Notes under the pieces: model-generated
What the model was told of the DNA's origin: nothing
The model's input: the letters and a program-made list of their open reading frames with translations, nothing else
Databases searched by the model: none
Translations under genes and position numbers: made by a program
Shown here: positions 1 through 5,342 of the stretch, in pieces
Numbering within the stretch: the stretch's first letter is position 1
Layout of the letters: every line of letters starts with the position of its first letter
NCBI GenBank assembly: GCA_002719475.1
Contig: PBHQ01000019.1
Coordinates: forward strand, 1-5,971
Source of the DNA: Methanobacteriota archaeon
GTDB taxonomy: Archaea > Thermoplasmatota > Poseidoniia > Poseidoniales > Poseidoniaceae
DNA: 5,971 bases
Reading direction: 5' to 3'

Positions 1-78
1 GTTGGAGCATGGATGATGACTTTCGCTGGAATCGGTCTTCTGTATTATCTATCTGCGGCAGGTCTTCAATTGGCTTGA
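1..78 (+). CDS. C-terminal end of an unidentified membrane protein (partial)
   Basis: Frame 1 is open from the window edge to a TGA at 76-78 and encodes 25 residues, starting VGAWMMTFAG and ending AAGLQLA. The stretch is almost wholly hydrophobic (G, A, L, M, Y, W), as expected of a last transmembrane helix ending directly at the C-terminus. It converges on the minus-strand PAP2 gene and overlaps its last 13 bases (66-78). Twenty-five open codons are weak evidence alone. The hydrophobic composition and the tail-to-tail arrangement support it, and of the other two plus frames one stops at once and one gives a polar peptide running into the PAP2 gene. The family cannot be named from this fragment. 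Confidence 0.5.
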   Translation, partial: VGAWMMTFAGIGLLYYLSAAGLQLA

Positions 79-839
79 ATATCTTCAAAATGAGTTTCTG
101 CCTCCTCGCTTTCACACCATGCAAGGGCAGGCTTGAGCATCAACCACCATGCGGCTAGTCCTGCGGCGATACCGGTTACCAAATCAAACACGAAATGTTG
201 CTTAGTAGTCAAGATTGAGATTGCCAAACCTGTCCAGGCCATCCAAAGAGAAATCTTCCAGAAACGTGATGTTTCGTTCTGAGTCATCCAGTGTTGCAAT
301 GCAAATACGATAATCATGCTATGAACGATGTGTAGGCTAGGCCAGGAATTCCATGGAACATCGAGTTGATAGAGAAAATCAGCATAGAACATTGCCCAGA
401 AACCATCTCCATCCTGATATGATTGTGGAACTTGTTCGGTGACGTGGATGAAGGTTGGACAGAGGATGAAGATGACGAAAATCATCCAACTCATCAGAAA
501 GAGAACTTGGTGCAAGACCAACATCTGTCTTCTACCCAAATCACTCTTTGGCGCAAATAATGCACCTGCTGGATAATAGAGATACAGAGTGATGTAGAAC
601 AGTATAGAAGGTCCGATGAATGGAATCGCATCATCCAGAGCGATTACAGGGTCCAAGAGAGAGATTCCAATCGAACTCATCATGTCGTTGATTACCATGT
701 ATGGTATGGCGATTAAGAGAATCATTACACCCCACATCCATATCGACATGTACCAGCCATTCATCTCCTCTCTTTTTTGCCAGACCTTTCTCCAGAATGG
801 CCAAGGTTTGAGTATTCTCGGCAGGGGTTTCTTGCTCAT
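66..839 (-). CDS. PAP2-family membrane phosphatase/phosphotransferase, last gene of the thiamine operon
   Basis: This is a 257-residue multi-pass membrane protein of the PAP2 (phosphatidic acid phosphatase type 2) superfamily. Seen: a basic N-terminus (residues 1-24), hydrophobic segments near 31-50, 76-92, 108-128, 170-184, 195-210 and 218-235, and an acidic soluble tail. The active-site signature is DVPWNSWPSLH (160-170, C2 motif with PSLH) followed by TTKQHFVFDLVTG (211-223, C3 motif with H215 as nucleophile and D219 as partner). The classical C1 motif (Lys...Arg-Pro) is not obvious. The spacing and the N..PSLH form resemble the PAP2_3/Aur1-like branch, which includes inositol-phosphoceramide synthases. 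Members act on phosphate esters, usually lipids, at the outer membrane face. Its ATG overlaps the ATPase stop (ATGA, 836-839), and two overlapping AGGAGG sequences precede it, so it is translationally coupled to the transporter. Substrate is unknown. Family assignment is firm. Confidence 0.88.
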   Translation of the reverse strand: MSKKPLPRILKPWPFWRKVWQKREEMNGWYMSIWMWGVMILLIAIPYMVINDMMSSIGISLLDPVIALDDAIPFIGPSILFYITLYLYYPAGALFAPKSDLGRRQMLVLHQVLFLMSWMIFVIFILCPTFIHVTEQVPQSYQDGDGFWAMFYADFLYQLDVPWNSWPSLHIVHSMIIVFALQHWMTQNETSRFWKISLWMAWTGLAISILTTKQHFVFDLVTGIAAGLAAWWLMLKPALAWCESEEAETHFEDIQAN

Positions 840-1489
840 TCTTCCTCCTCCTCTGATTGGATTTCTTCAATGCCGATTACTCGATCCGAGATTCTCTTTG
901 CCTCTTGTGCATCGTGGGATACCAATAGGGCGGCCATGCCTCGCTTCTTCAACAGACTTCTGATACTTACTCCGAATTTTTCACGCGCCCAACTGTCTTG
1001 GCTGACAAGCGGTTCATCCAATAACAAAAACTGGGGTTGTGCTAATAGTGCCCTCATGATTGAGATTCTCTGTTGTTCACCACCTGACAAGGTGTTGATA
1101 TTTCTCTTTTGATATCCGGCTAGATTGAGGTCTTTCAATGCATTGTCAATGATTCCTGCAACTTCTACGCGGGGAGTGGTTCGCGGGATACCTAGGCCAA
1201 GGTTGCCTGCGACATCCAGTTGTGGCATCAGTAGGGTTCGTTGGAAGATCATCCCGATTCCCCGTAGTGAGGTCGGTGTACTGGTTACTTCATTTCCAGC
1301 GACGATGACTTTTCCAGAATCCACTTTCTGCAATCCACAGATACTTCTTAGCAGTGTGGTCTTGCCAGAACCATTCCTACCAATGATACAGACAATTTCT
1401 CCTTCTTCAACTACGAGATTGAGATTCTTTAGCACCTTGAAATCATTGAAAGAGACGTTCAATTCTCTTATCTCAAGAGCGGCAGGCAT
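836..1489 (-). CDS. thiQ: Thiamine ABC transporter ATP-binding protein (ThiQ-like)
   Basis: This is the ATPase subunit that would energise thiamine import on the cytoplasmic side. Numbering from the ATG at 1489 (217 aa): Walker A GRNGSGKT (37-44), Q-loop Gln83 in MIFQRTLLMP, ABC signature LSGGEQQR (134-141), Walker B FLLLDEP (154-160) and switch His192 in LLVSHDAQEA. All catalytic motifs are intact. It is short, with no C-terminal regulatory domain, like E. coli ThiQ (about 230 aa). The D-loop is atypical: VSQD (162-165) stands where SALD is usual. The C-terminus ends in five Glu residues. Start choice: a GTG at 1495 would overlap the permease stop, but AGGAGG at 1499-1504 lies only 3 nt from that GTG and 9 nt from the ATG at 1489, so I prefer 1489. 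Sequence alone gives a generic importer ATPase; the thiamine role comes from the adjacent ThiB and ThiP. Confidence 0.9.
   Translation of the reverse strand: MPAALEIRELNVSFNDFKVLKNLNLVVEEGEIVCIIGRNGSGKTTLLRSICGLQKVDSGKVIVAGNEVTSTPTSLRGIGMIFQRTLLMPQLDVAGNLGLGIPRTTPRVEVAGIIDNALKDLNLAGYQKRNINTLSGGEQQRISIMRALLAQPQFLLLDEPLVSQDSWAREKFGVSIRSLLKKRGMAALLVSHDAQEAKRISDRVIGIEEIQSEEEEE
844..852 (-). promoter_or_regulatory. Ribosome binding site of the PAP2 gene
   Basis: The minus strand reads AGGAGGAGG, two overlapping AGGAGG sequences 7 and 4 nt before the ATG at 839. The same bases encode Glu residues of the ATPase's C-terminal tail, so the acidic tail may exist partly because the ribosome site is embedded there. 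Confidence 0.6.
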
Positions 1490-1491
1490 AT

Positions 1492-3270
1492 TCACAGCCC
1501 TCCTGAGTGTTCAGGACTTCTCAGTCTTTCCACCGCTAAATGCAAGATTGTGCAACAGGCTAGTAGAATAGATGCAGCAACCATCGCAAGTGGACGTGCA
1601 AGGCGGTCGAATGGTCTAGCAATCGCGGCATCTATAAACATTGGAAGAGTAGCATTTTCCGATGCTTTTAGCATGACCCAACCGGCCCCGAATTCGCCAA
1701 GTGAAATAGCGAGAACTAAGGACATTGCAATGATGATTGGAGCTCTAAGCAATCTCATTCTAACTCTCCACCAAGATTGCATAGGACTTAGTCCTAGAGT
1801 GGCAGCGATCTCTTCATGCTGTGGATCAAGGTTTCGCATCGGTTGCAACAGGCTTCGTACTGCGAAAGGGAGCGCGACCATACAATGTCCGATGAGTGGT
1901 AGCCACCAAGAACGAATCAAACTCGAATCTAGACTCATGATGCCAAGTAATACGCCATAACCAATCATGACGCTAGAAAGTGCCAAAGGAGCTAATGCTA
2001 GATTCTCATTGAACGATGACCAACGTAGATTCCATACCCTGCTATTTTGATCTTCTTTTGCTCTCTTTTCAGCCCTTATGCAAACTTCGGATACCAATAG
2101 GGCGAAAGGGATTACTAGAAGTGCAGCGAACATCGCATAAAGAATTGAGTTAGCAAGGTGGTCCACCAATGACATGCCACCGATAATCGCCTCCCCCGAA
2201 AAGGCTTGAATCCATGCTTCTGTTGAGAATGAGCCTCTGACTTTTAGGCTAGATCTGAAAATTAGAATCATGGGAGTGACAAGGAAGATCATGGTAAGGG
2301 CGATGAACGAACCTGAAAGCACGGCACCTTTCTGTTTCAGTCCAATGCGAGGCCGAGTTTGTTCATCGGCTAGAGGCCATACATCTGAACGTCTTCTTGC
2401 CAGTCGAGATTGTAGCCATAGAGCAGAGAGAATGACCAACAATTGTATGCTGGACAGGGCAAGTACTACTTCGCTGGCCGAGGCGCCATAGCAGGTGTTT
2501 GCGCCAGATGCACAGATTCCGGCAGCTCCCCCTAATTCAGCCATTGCTCTTTCCATAGTGTGGTATTCAAAGCCGCCAAGATGCAAGATTATGGCAAAGG
2601 AGGTGAAGCAGAATACGAAAGTTAGAATCATCGCAGAGGCGATGTATGGCCAAAGAAGTGGATACCAAAGGTTGCGTATTCTGGAGATTTTTGTCTGGCC
2701 TCCGGGCAGCAGTTTGATCTGTTCAACCATGTCTTCATCCAATCGGGAGACCACGGGTTCTACCAATCTAGTGAACAGGGCTAGATTGAACCAGATGTGT
2801 GCTAGAAGAATTGCGAGTAACCAGCCGCCGTGGTCAAAACCAAGCAGGGAATTCATCCATCCTATCGTTCCACTTTCTCCAATGAGATCCAGTCCAACAA
2901 GGCTATGCAAAAGCCCCTGTGGTCTAGTCAACTCGATGAATCCCATTGCGGCAACTATACTTGGAACAATGAACGGTAGTGTACTCAGTGTTTTGATCAG
3001 ATTGTGGGCTGGCCATTTCCAGCGCCCCAATAGGAATGCAAGAGGAGTTCCAATCAATGCGGTCGCAACAGCGGAAGAAAGTCCAATCATTAGTGAGAAT
3101 GAGAATGCATCCTTGGTTTGTCTTCTAGAGTCGAGATTTGAAACAGCATCTAGTAGTCCAAGTTCGGAGACTTCGTACAATCTTTGCCAGGCCATCAAAA
3201 AGGGAATAACCATGGCTAAAATGAGAACTAATGCAGGAATGCCCTCCCACGGTTTGGCCTTTGTACTCAT
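1492..3270 (-). CDS. thiP: Thiamine ABC transporter permease, fused two-domain (ThiP-like)
   Basis: This 592-residue polytopic protein carries two permease (BPD_transp_1) halves in one chain, as in ThiP and the FbpB iron permeases, so one copy forms the whole membrane channel. Hydrophobic segments cover about 11-28, 58-80, 95-113, 149-166, 206-228 and 268-286 in the first half, and 316-338, 372-395, 427-446, 456-474, 511-535 and 559-580 in the second. EAA-type loops that dock the ATPase are visible near 182-208 (E..KLLPGGQTKISRIRNL) and 486-511 (EEIAATLGLSPMQSWWRVRM). The stretch FVFCFTSFAIILHLGG (218-233) matches the corresponding ThiP segment as I remember it from enterobacteria, which favours ThiP over FbpB. 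It is longer than E. coli ThiP (536 aa), partly through a loop at about 247-265 containing Cys253 and Cys260. The start ATG overlaps the ThiB stop by 4 nt and has TGAGG 7 nt upstream. Confidence 0.9.
   Translation of the reverse strand: MSTKAKPWEGIPALVLILAMVIPFLMAWQRLYEVSELGLLDAVSNLDSRRQTKDAFSFSLMIGLSSAVATALIGTPLAFLLGRWKWPAHNLIKTLSTLPFIVPSIVAAMGFIELTRPQGLLHSLVGLDLIGESGTIGWMNSLLGFDHGGWLLAILLAHIWFNLALFTRLVEPVVSRLDEDMVEQIKLLPGGQTKISRIRNLWYPLLWPYIASAMILTFVFCFTSFAIILHLGGFEYHTMERAMAELGGAAGICASGANTCYGASASEVVLALSSIQLLVILSALWLQSRLARRRSDVWPLADEQTRPRIGLKQKGAVLSGSFIALTMIFLVTPMILIFRSSLKVRGSFSTEAWIQAFSGEAIIGGMSLVDHLANSILYAMFAALLVIPFALLVSEVCIRAEKRAKEDQNSRVWNLRWSSFNENLALAPLALSSVMIGYGVLLGIMSLDSSLIRSWWLPLIGHCMVALPFAVRSLLQPMRNLDPQHEEIAATLGLSPMQSWWRVRMRLLRAPIIIAMSLVLAISLGEFGAGWVMLKASENATLPMFIDAAIARPFDRLARPLAMVAASILLACCTILHLAVERLRSPEHSGGL
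1499..1504 (-). promoter_or_regulatory. Ribosome binding site that decides the thiQ start
   Basis: A full AGGAGG lies in the last codons of thiP. It is 3 nt from the GTG at 1495 (too close) and 9 nt from the ATG at 1489 (normal). This favours the ATG, two codons inside the longer reading. Confidence 0.65.
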
Positions 3271-4361
3271 GCCATTGCCTCATCCCAGGCTAACAACCAT
3301 TCATCCATCTCCGAACCTATTCTTTGCATGCTGATATCAGCATCAGCGGCGGGTACAGCAGTATGTTCGCTATACGGTCCCGATGGAAGACTGTGCTCAG
3401 AAGATGCGGGATACATGACGTTAGTATCTGGGATGGTTGCCTGAAGTTCCGGACTTAACAGGAATTCCAGAAAGGCTTGCGCTCCTTCGATGTTCACTTC
3501 TGGTCCTGAGGCGATTCCAGCATATTCAACCTGCAGGAATGAAGCACCCGAGATGTTCAATGCAACACTATCGGTTTCCCCTCCCCCCCAGTATGCTTCT
3601 GCACCTGGTGAATGGCAATACGAAACTACTGCATGTGCACCACCGATGAACGAGTCTTCCCAAATCCCATAGCCTGCTTCGTAATGATTCAGATATGATT
3701 CACTCCAACCGCTGGTGACAATTACATCGTTGCTGGACATTGCATGCCACCAATCTCGGTAGTCAGTATTTGCATCAATATCATTCTCAAAGTAGTCAAT
3801 AGTTGCCGCTAAAAATGCTCTACCAGGTGTGCTGCTGCGAGGATTCTGGACGGCTACCTTTCCTTTCCAAGCATCTTCCGTGAAATCCCAAAGGTCGTCC
3901 GGCATACTGACATTTTCACCATCAGCATAGCTGCTGTCAACGTTGATGCACACTCTGCCCCAATCAAATGGAACCGCCATACTACCATCATATGGCGCAA
4001 GCGCTTGAGGATGCAAACCTGCAAGTTCTATACCATGGCTACGGAATAGAGAATGGTCTAGTGCGACCTGTAGGAAACTGTTGTCTATGCCAATGATTAG
4101 ATCTGCTACGGGTAATTCCTGAGTGCGTAGAGCATTCTCCAAGACTTCTCCCCCATCTCCTACTTTGGTGAATACTACCTCATAACCACTCTCTTTCTCA
4201 AATTGTTCAATCATTTCTTCGGACAATGCGTACACATCGTAGGTAAGTATTCTCACAGTACTTGAATCGACCTTTGGCTCGACGCTACCCAAGCACCCAG
4301 AAATACTTGCAGTTCCAATGATAAGTACGAGAAATAGCGAATGCAATACTCGCAAAATCAT
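3267..4361 (-). CDS. thiB: Thiamine-binding lipoprotein, ABC transporter substrate-binding subunit (ThiB-like)
   Basis: This is the extracytoplasmic receptor that would bind thiamine and deliver it to the permease. The 364 residues begin with a short signal peptide and a lipobox, ISGC, making Cys23 the likely lipid anchor. That suits a cell without an outer membrane, whereas the E. coli protein is freely periplasmic. The mature part follows the ThiB/TbpA pattern from end to end: LTYD (39-42), VADLIIGIDNSFL (85-97), VPFDWG (130-135), QNPRSSTPG (172-180), TSGWSESY (216-223), VVSYCHSPGAEAYW (245-258), ASFLQVEYAG (273-282), LLSPELQATIP (301-311), MYPAS (316-320), and a C-terminal WLLAWDEA. The GWSE, YD and SY..SP blocks contain positions that contact thiamine in TbpA. 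This is the strongest substrate evidence in the operon. Whether it also takes thiamine phosphates cannot be read from the sequence. ATG overlaps the regulator stop (ATGA). Confidence 0.92.
   Translation of the reverse strand: MILRVLHSLFLVLIIGTASISGCLGSVEPKVDSSTVRILTYDVYALSEEMIEQFEKESGYEVVFTKVGDGGEVLENALRTQELPVADLIIGIDNSFLQVALDHSLFRSHGIELAGLHPQALAPYDGSMAVPFDWGRVCINVDSSYADGENVSMPDDLWDFTEDAWKGKVAVQNPRSSTPGRAFLAATIDYFENDIDANTDYRDWWHAMSSNDVIVTSGWSESYLNHYEAGYGIWEDSFIGGAHAVVSYCHSPGAEAYWGGGETDSVALNISGASFLQVEYAGIASGPEVNIEGAQAFLEFLLSPELQATIPDTNVMYPASSEHSLPSGPYSEHTAVPAADADISMQRIGSEMDEWLLAWDEAMA
3278..3282 (-). promoter_or_regulatory. Ribosome binding site of thiP
   Basis: TGAGG on the minus strand ends 7 nt before the thiP ATG at 3270, inside the last codons of thiB. 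The spacing is good and supports this start. Confidence 0.55.
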
Positions 4362-5227
4362 GCATTCACTTCCTCTTCTAAGGCGTCGATAAGTGCATGA
4401 GTTCTGTCAACAACTTCACCTGCACTTGACCCAATGACGAATAGATGCGGTTCCCAACCAAACCCTCCTGCTCCTAGAATCACTTGGTAACCGTCTTCTT
4501 CGCAGTCGATATTCTTACCATCCCAATGGGCTAAGTTCCATTTCATTTTCTTGATACAGCGGTCGATTAACCTGCTATTGATATCGCTGGAATTTTTATT
4601 CAGGGGCGCTTTTAAGTTGATAATTGACCCTCCAATTCCAGAACCTCTTGCTTTTAGCAATACCTTGGATAGGCTGGAACTAGCACCCATGGTTGCTTTT
4701 TCATGATGTCTGATGCGCCCATCAATCACCGATAATCTCCCGGGAAATGCTGCAACATCTTCCTTACTAATCGCTTCCGGAAGACATGAAGCGAAGTTCA
4801 TTCCAACTCCTGATGTCCAATTTTCGATTCTATTTGGGTCGAGTCTAGAACAGGACCATTCTAGTTGTCTCAGTAGTCCTGCCTCCTTCGCTCCACCTTC
4901 TAACTCCACTCCAGTTAGTGTCTTGTTTGACTGGAAGGAATGTCCACCACTGAATTGGATCTCCATGATAATCCGCTGCCTCTCAACTTTAGTCTTTGGA
5001 CCTTGGATGATGAGGTATCTGGATAGTTCATTGGCCCATGAATCAACAGCGTCTGCATCGGAGCTGGGTAATTTAGGAGGCGTACGAAGTAATTGGCGTG
5101 AAACTGTACTTTGTGTTGAACCAAGAATTGCGGCAATCTGGTTCTGACTCCAGCCTGCACCATTCAATGTCTTAGCAATCTGCATATGTAGTCTGACTAA
5201 CCATCCGTCTCCGACTTCGCCCAGCAT
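4358..5227 (-). CDS. thiR: HTH-ThiN transcriptional regulator of thiamine genes (ThiR-like)
   Basis: This 289-residue protein starts the operon. Residues about 9-48 form a helix-turn-helix: AKTLNGAGWSQNQIAAILGS followed by the probable recognition helix TQSTVSRQLL. A middle region (50-135) of unclear fold follows. The C-terminal half matches the ThiN thiamine-phosphate-synthase domain: GVGMNFASCLPEA (140-152), DVAAFPGR (157-164), MGASSSLSKVLL (180-191) and GGFGWEP (254-260). HTH-ThiN fusions are known in archaea as ThiR, which controls thiamine genes with a thiamine-pathway effector, so I infer a ligand-responsive, probably autoregulatory, DNA-binding protein. The usual GASSH histidine is Ser185 here, 21 residues after Arg164, the spacing I recall between the catalytic Arg and His of ThiN; this argues against enzyme activity. 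The start has no SD and an AT-rich box 28-33 nt upstream, suggesting a leaderless transcript. Met15 is a less likely alternative start because it sits against the HTH. Confidence 0.87.
   Translation of the reverse strand: MLGEVGDGWLVRLHMQIAKTLNGAGWSQNQIAAILGSTQSTVSRQLLRTPPKLPSSDADAVDSWANELSRYLIIQGPKTKVERQRIIMEIQFSGGHSFQSNKTLTGVELEGGAKEAGLLRQLEWSCSRLDPNRIENWTSGVGMNFASCLPEAISKEDVAAFPGRLSVIDGRIRHHEKATMGASSSLSKVLLKARGSGIGGSIINLKAPLNKNSSDINSRLIDRCIKKMKWNLAHWDGKNIDCEEDGYQVILGAGGFGWEPHLFVIGSSAGEVVDRTHALIDALEEEVNA
4372..4376 (-). promoter_or_regulatory. Ribosome binding site of thiB
   Basis: The minus strand reads AGAGG within the 3' end of the regulator gene, 10 nt before the thiB ATG. It is a moderate SD and slightly distant. 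Together with the ATGA overlap it supports the start at 4361 and translational coupling. Confidence 0.5.
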
Positions 5228-5229
5228 GA

Positions 5230-5239
5230 AGTGGCCACT
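5230..5239. promoter_or_regulatory. 10-bp perfect palindrome AGTGGCCACT next to the thiR start
   Basis: The palindrome ends 2 nt before the thiR start codon. On a leaderless transcript it would cover the bases immediately before the transcription start, a position suited to repression. It could equally be a chance palindrome. Confidence 0.25.
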
Positions 5240-5253
5240 GCGAGGTACTTATT

Positions 5254-5261
5254 CAATATTG
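5254..5261 (-). promoter_or_regulatory. Candidate TATA box for the thiamine operon
   Basis: The minus strand reads CAATATTG here, with AATATT 28-33 nt before the thiR ATG. An archaeal TATA box centred about 26-30 nt before the start of transcription would place that start at or next to the ATG, in keeping with the absence of an SD. A second AT-rich stretch, CGATTTTATTG (minus strand, 5285-5295), is an alternative that would give a leader of about 30 nt. Consensus match is only fair. Confidence 0.35.
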
Positions 5262-5271
5262 CTCAAAACCT

Positions 5272-5284
5272 ATGCAGGCTGCAT
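5272..5284. promoter_or_regulatory. Candidate operator: inverted repeat ATGCA-GGC-TGCAT
   Basis: Two perfect 5-bp arms, ATGCA and TGCAT, are separated by GGC, a typical shape for a dimeric HTH regulator site. It is 45-57 nt before the thiR start and 59-71 nt before the decarboxylase start. If the CGATTTTATTG box is used for thiR, the dyad sits just downstream of TATA, where binding would block initiation; if AATATT is used, it sits just upstream. Arms of 5 bp can arise by chance in a region this size, so this is a candidate only. Confidence 0.35.
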
Positions 5285-5313
5285 CAATAAAATCGACCCT
5301 GAAATTCTCATTG

Positions 5314-5319
5314 TTTACA
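5314..5319 (+). promoter_or_regulatory. Candidate TATA box for the decarboxylase gene
   Basis: TTTACA lies 24-29 nt before the ATG at 5343, the distance expected for a leaderless archaeal transcript. No purine-rich SD is found in the bases just before the ATG. The box is a weak TATA match and partly forms the left arm of a dyad at 5315-5331. AATAAAAT at 5286-5293 is a better AT-rich string but would imply a leader of about 25 nt. Confidence 0.28.
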
Positions 5320-5331
5320 GATGAATTGTAA
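5315..5331. promoter_or_regulatory. Inverted repeat TTACA-N7-TGTAA before the decarboxylase gene
   Basis: Two 5-bp arms (5315-5319 and 5327-5331) flank 7 bases, ending 11 nt before the decarboxylase ATG and overlapping its candidate TATA box. The arms differ from those of the 5272-5284 dyad, so a different binding protein would be implied. Chance occurrence is quite possible. Confidence 0.2.
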
Positions 5332-5342
5332 CCGCATACTCA

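Larger units (their letters stand above)
5228..5342. promoter_or_regulatory. Divergent promoter region between the thiR operon and the decarboxylase
   Basis: These 115 noncoding, AT-rich bases separate two genes transcribed away from each other, so both promoters must lie here. Neither start codon has an SD sequence. No bacterial -35/-10 pair stands out, and archaeal TATA-like boxes are found at suitable distances (see separate entries). I looked for the conserved TPP riboswitch cores on both strands and found none, so control by a DNA-binding protein such as the adjacent regulator is the simpler idea. Confidence 0.75.

Noticed and set aside
40..100. Terminator between the convergent genes at the operon end
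   Set aside because: I found no T-run or GC-rich hairpin on either strand; the two genes overlap tail to tail, and any termination signal lies within coding sequence or is not recognisable.
2495..3334. Plus-strand 279-codon open frame opposite thiP
   Set aside because: It lies antisense to a clearly coding permease, is rich in Ser, Pro, Arg and Cys without a recognisable domain, and has no SD sequence or plausible promoter context. It is a shadow of the minus-strand gene.
1492..4361. Iron(III) importer (FbpABC) as identity of the transporter
   Set aside because: The fused permease and lipoprotein would fit that family loosely, but the binding protein matches ThiB block by block (LTYD, GIDNS, QNPRSSTPG, SGWSESY, SYCHSP, MYPAS), and the upstream ThiN-type regulator also points to thiamine.
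4713..5147. Plus-strand 144-codon open frame inside the regulator gene
   Set aside because: It is antisense to the HTH-ThiN gene, its translation shows no domain, and its start has no supporting signals.
5228..5342. TPP riboswitch (THI element) upstream of the thiamine operon
   Set aside because: Neither strand carries the conserved CTGAGA and the downstream ACCTGA-type core in the right arrangement, and if the thiR transcript is leaderless there is no room for an aptamer.
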